Source: Chloroflexota bacterium (GTDB lineage Bacteria > Chloroflexota > Anaerolineae > 4572-78 > J111). Taken from it: a DNA stretch of 64,000 bases. Numbering within the stretch: the first letter of the stretch is position 1; each line of letters starts with the position of its first letter. This document shows positions 62,653 through 64,000 of the stretch, one piece after another. A model generated the notes under the pieces. The model was not told the DNA's origin. It made no database searches and saw only the letters and a program-made list of their open reading frames with translations. Made by a program: the position numbers and the translations under genes. Location of the stretch: positions 124,001 through 188,000 of the forward strand of contig BOKF01000005.1 in the NCBI GenBank assembly GCA_016860845.1. Direction: 5' to 3'.

Positions 62653-63189
62653 GTCAAGTCGCCTCTTTTAGCCTCAGAACAAATAGGCGAAGACAACAAA
62701 TCTATCTTTCCCTGTGACTATTTCGATTATAGGGGATACGATCCCAAATTTACAGAGGCAAAAGTACCGAGAAATATGCCTTATATCTGTTGACAAAAAG
62801 TACTTGCCCTTCTGCCCCAAAGTACCCTAAGAACCCCCTCAGAAGTAGCTCTTACAAACTTAAACATCGCGCTCGTTGGCCATTTGTCTGGTCAATGTTG
62901 GCCCCAGAGGAGATTTACCTTGCTATCCCCAGGTGATACTAACCGTATCATAAATTGACCCCGTTCGAGTATTTAAACTGGTGGCTGTCTTCATATAATT
63001 ATCCCATTCCACTATTAATACGGCTAATAGGCAGGACTGCAAAAAGATGCTTGAGGTACATCTTTCTATCGTCGAAACAAGGAGATTGCAGTAAACAGTT
63101 TTGAAAGGAGGTGAGCAAGACCAAAACAGAGGGATTGATAGGCGCATGTAAAGCAACGCAAATTTAAGCTAATGAGGAGAAGTTAAAAG
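62653..63189. other. Divergent intergenic region
   Basis: A 537-bp gap between the chemosensory operon and a divergent binding-protein gene. It contains the presumed minus-strand promoter (62726-62754), several AT-rich stretches, and an isolated perfect Shine-Dalgarno sequence AAAGGAGGTGA at 63104-63114, which has no start codon at proper distance. No gene or RNA was recognised. Confidence 0.6.
62726..62754 (-). promoter_or_regulatory. Candidate promoter of the chemosensory operon
   Basis: On the minus strand, TGTAAA (62754-62749), a 17-bp spacer and TATAAT (62731-62726), about 75 bp before the first CheW start. The spacer holds a palindrome, GGGAT-ACG-ATCCC on the plus strand (62733-62745), which could be an operator. 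Confidence 0.5.
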
Positions 63190-64000
63190 ATGTTGAAAAA
63201 ATCAAATTATTGGTCTATAGTATCGGTCTGGTTATGTCTGATCCTGATGGCTGTTACTGTCGCCTGTACCTCTGCTCCTACCCCGGAACCAGCCGCCCCT
63301 GCCGCCACACCAGAGGCGGCCCAGCCAACGCCCACCGAGGCTCCCACAATGGAAAGCCCTGCGACAGAACAAGCAGCAACCGCAGAAGCGGCGGCAACAG
63401 AACCGGCGACCGAAGAACCGACGGCAACGGAACTGGCGACCGCAGGCGACTTTAAAGGGACCGTTGTTGTCGGGGAGTGGCAAGAACCCAAAGGGTTGAT
63501 TGGCCCTATTTTCTACCAGGCCCATACCTATGCCATCATCTATGCCATGTATTATGCCCCGCTGGCCCTTAACGAGAACGATGAGTTGGTGCCGGAAATG
63601 CTGGAAGAAGTACCAACGTTAGAGAATGGCGGTATTTCTGAGGATGGCAAAACTTATACCCTCAAGTTTAAACCGGGCTTCAAATGGCACGATGGTCCGC
63701 CGGTTACGTCAGCAGACTTCCAGTTTACCTGGGAATTCATCATGAATCCCGATACCAAGGCCCAGACAACGGCTGGGTGGAACAAGATTGAGTCGGTCGA
63801 GACCCCGGATGAACTGACCGCTATCATCCACATGCGCGAGCCTTACGCGCCTTTTGTGCCGACGACCCTGGCTCTGCCGATTCTGCCCAAACATGCCCTG
63901 GAAGGTGTGCCGGACCCTGGCAACAGCGAATTCGCCCGCAATCCCATTGGCAATGGGCCGTTCATGTTCAAGGAGTGGATCCCGGGAGACCGGCTGGTGG
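63190..64000 (+). CDS. ABC transporter substrate-binding lipoprotein, peptide/nickel type (cut by window edge)
   Basis: The first 270 residues of a family 5 solute-binding protein (DppA/OppA-like). Signal peptide with lipobox VTVAC and Cys26, then a linker of about 55 residues of Ala, Pro, Thr and Glu, then the mature domain from about GTVVVGEWQEPKG. Family signatures are LVPEMLEEVPTLENGG, YTLKFKPGFKWHDGPPVTSA and ADFQFTWEFIMNP. GAGGAG lies before the ATG, and the frame runs off the window. The permease and ATPase genes should follow beyond the edge. Confidence 0.9.
   Translation, partial: MLKKSNYWSIVSVWLCLILMAVTVACTSAPTPEPAAPAATPEAAQPTPTEAPTMESPATEQAATAEAAATEPATEEPTATELATAGDFKGTVVVGEWQEPKGLIGPIFYQAHTYAIIYAMYYAPLALNENDELVPEMLEEVPTLENGGISEDGKTYTLKFKPGFKWHDGPPVTSADFQFTWEFIMNPDTKAQTTAGWNKIESVETPDELTAIIHMREPYAPFVPTTLALPILPKHALEGVPDPGNSEFARNPIGNGPFMFKEWIPGDRLV

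Overview
The window looks like chromosomal DNA of a member of the Chloroflexota, probably Anaerolineae-like. This is inferred from Ala/Pro/Thr/Glu-rich linkers behind lipoprotein signal peptides, archaeal-type housekeeping genes mixed with bacterial ones, an anaerobe-style 2-oxoacid:ferredoxin oxidoreductase, and large Liv-type uptake clusters. No rRNA or tRNA gene and no CRISPR array was seen.

Region 1 (1-10.9 kb) is a mosaic: a ParB-like gene cut by the left edge, an unknown gene, an Mth938-like gene, a two-subunit family I CoA-transferase, a GNAT acetyltransferase, a MEMO1 protein, and a DRG/Obg-type TGS GTPase gene split by a complete IS1182-like element. A short archaemetzincin-like remnant, a phosphoribosyltransferase and a small acidic protein follow on the minus strand. 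Two 144-bp copies of a TA-flanked MITE-like element lie at 689 and 10417.

Region 2 (10.9-17.2 kb, plus strand) holds the delta-alpha-beta-gamma operon of a 2-oxoacid:ferredoxin oxidoreductase behind a clear promoter and an attenuator-like hairpin, then a 4-hydroxybutyrate-type CoA-transferase and an archease-RtcB RNA repair pair.

Region 3 (17.2-49.1 kb, minus strand) is a catabolic supercluster of 29 genes with a FadR-type GntR regulator at its 5' end. It encodes two complete branched-chain-type ABC importers, two SsnA-like amidohydrolases, two flavin-dependent monooxygenase oxygenase components with one flavin reductase, an intradiol dioxygenase plus maleylacetate reductase (a hydroxyquinol to 3-oxoadipate route), paired bicupins, paired beta-hydroxyacid dehydrogenases, RidA, an alcohol dehydrogenase, and a pyruvate/acetoin dehydrogenase-type E1alpha-E1beta-E2 set interrupted by a creatinase-like M24 gene. 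The most economical reading is uptake, deamination or hydrolysis, hydroxylation and ring cleavage of an unknown aromatic or N-heterocyclic compound. Many gaps between gene blocks carry long perfect hairpins or palindromic repeats.

Region 4 (49.4-50.4 kb) has an aldo/keto reductase transcribed away from the regulator and a strong terminator. Region 5 (50.4-62.7 kb, minus strand) is a ten-gene chemosensory operon: CheW, CheR-TPR, CheW, a GAF-containing chemoreceptor, CheA-REC, CheB, then a GAF protein, a degenerate RsbT-like ATPase fold, a single-domain receiver and a second GAF protein. No flagellar genes are present. Region 6 (63.2 kb to the edge) is the start of a peptide-type substrate-binding lipoprotein gene.
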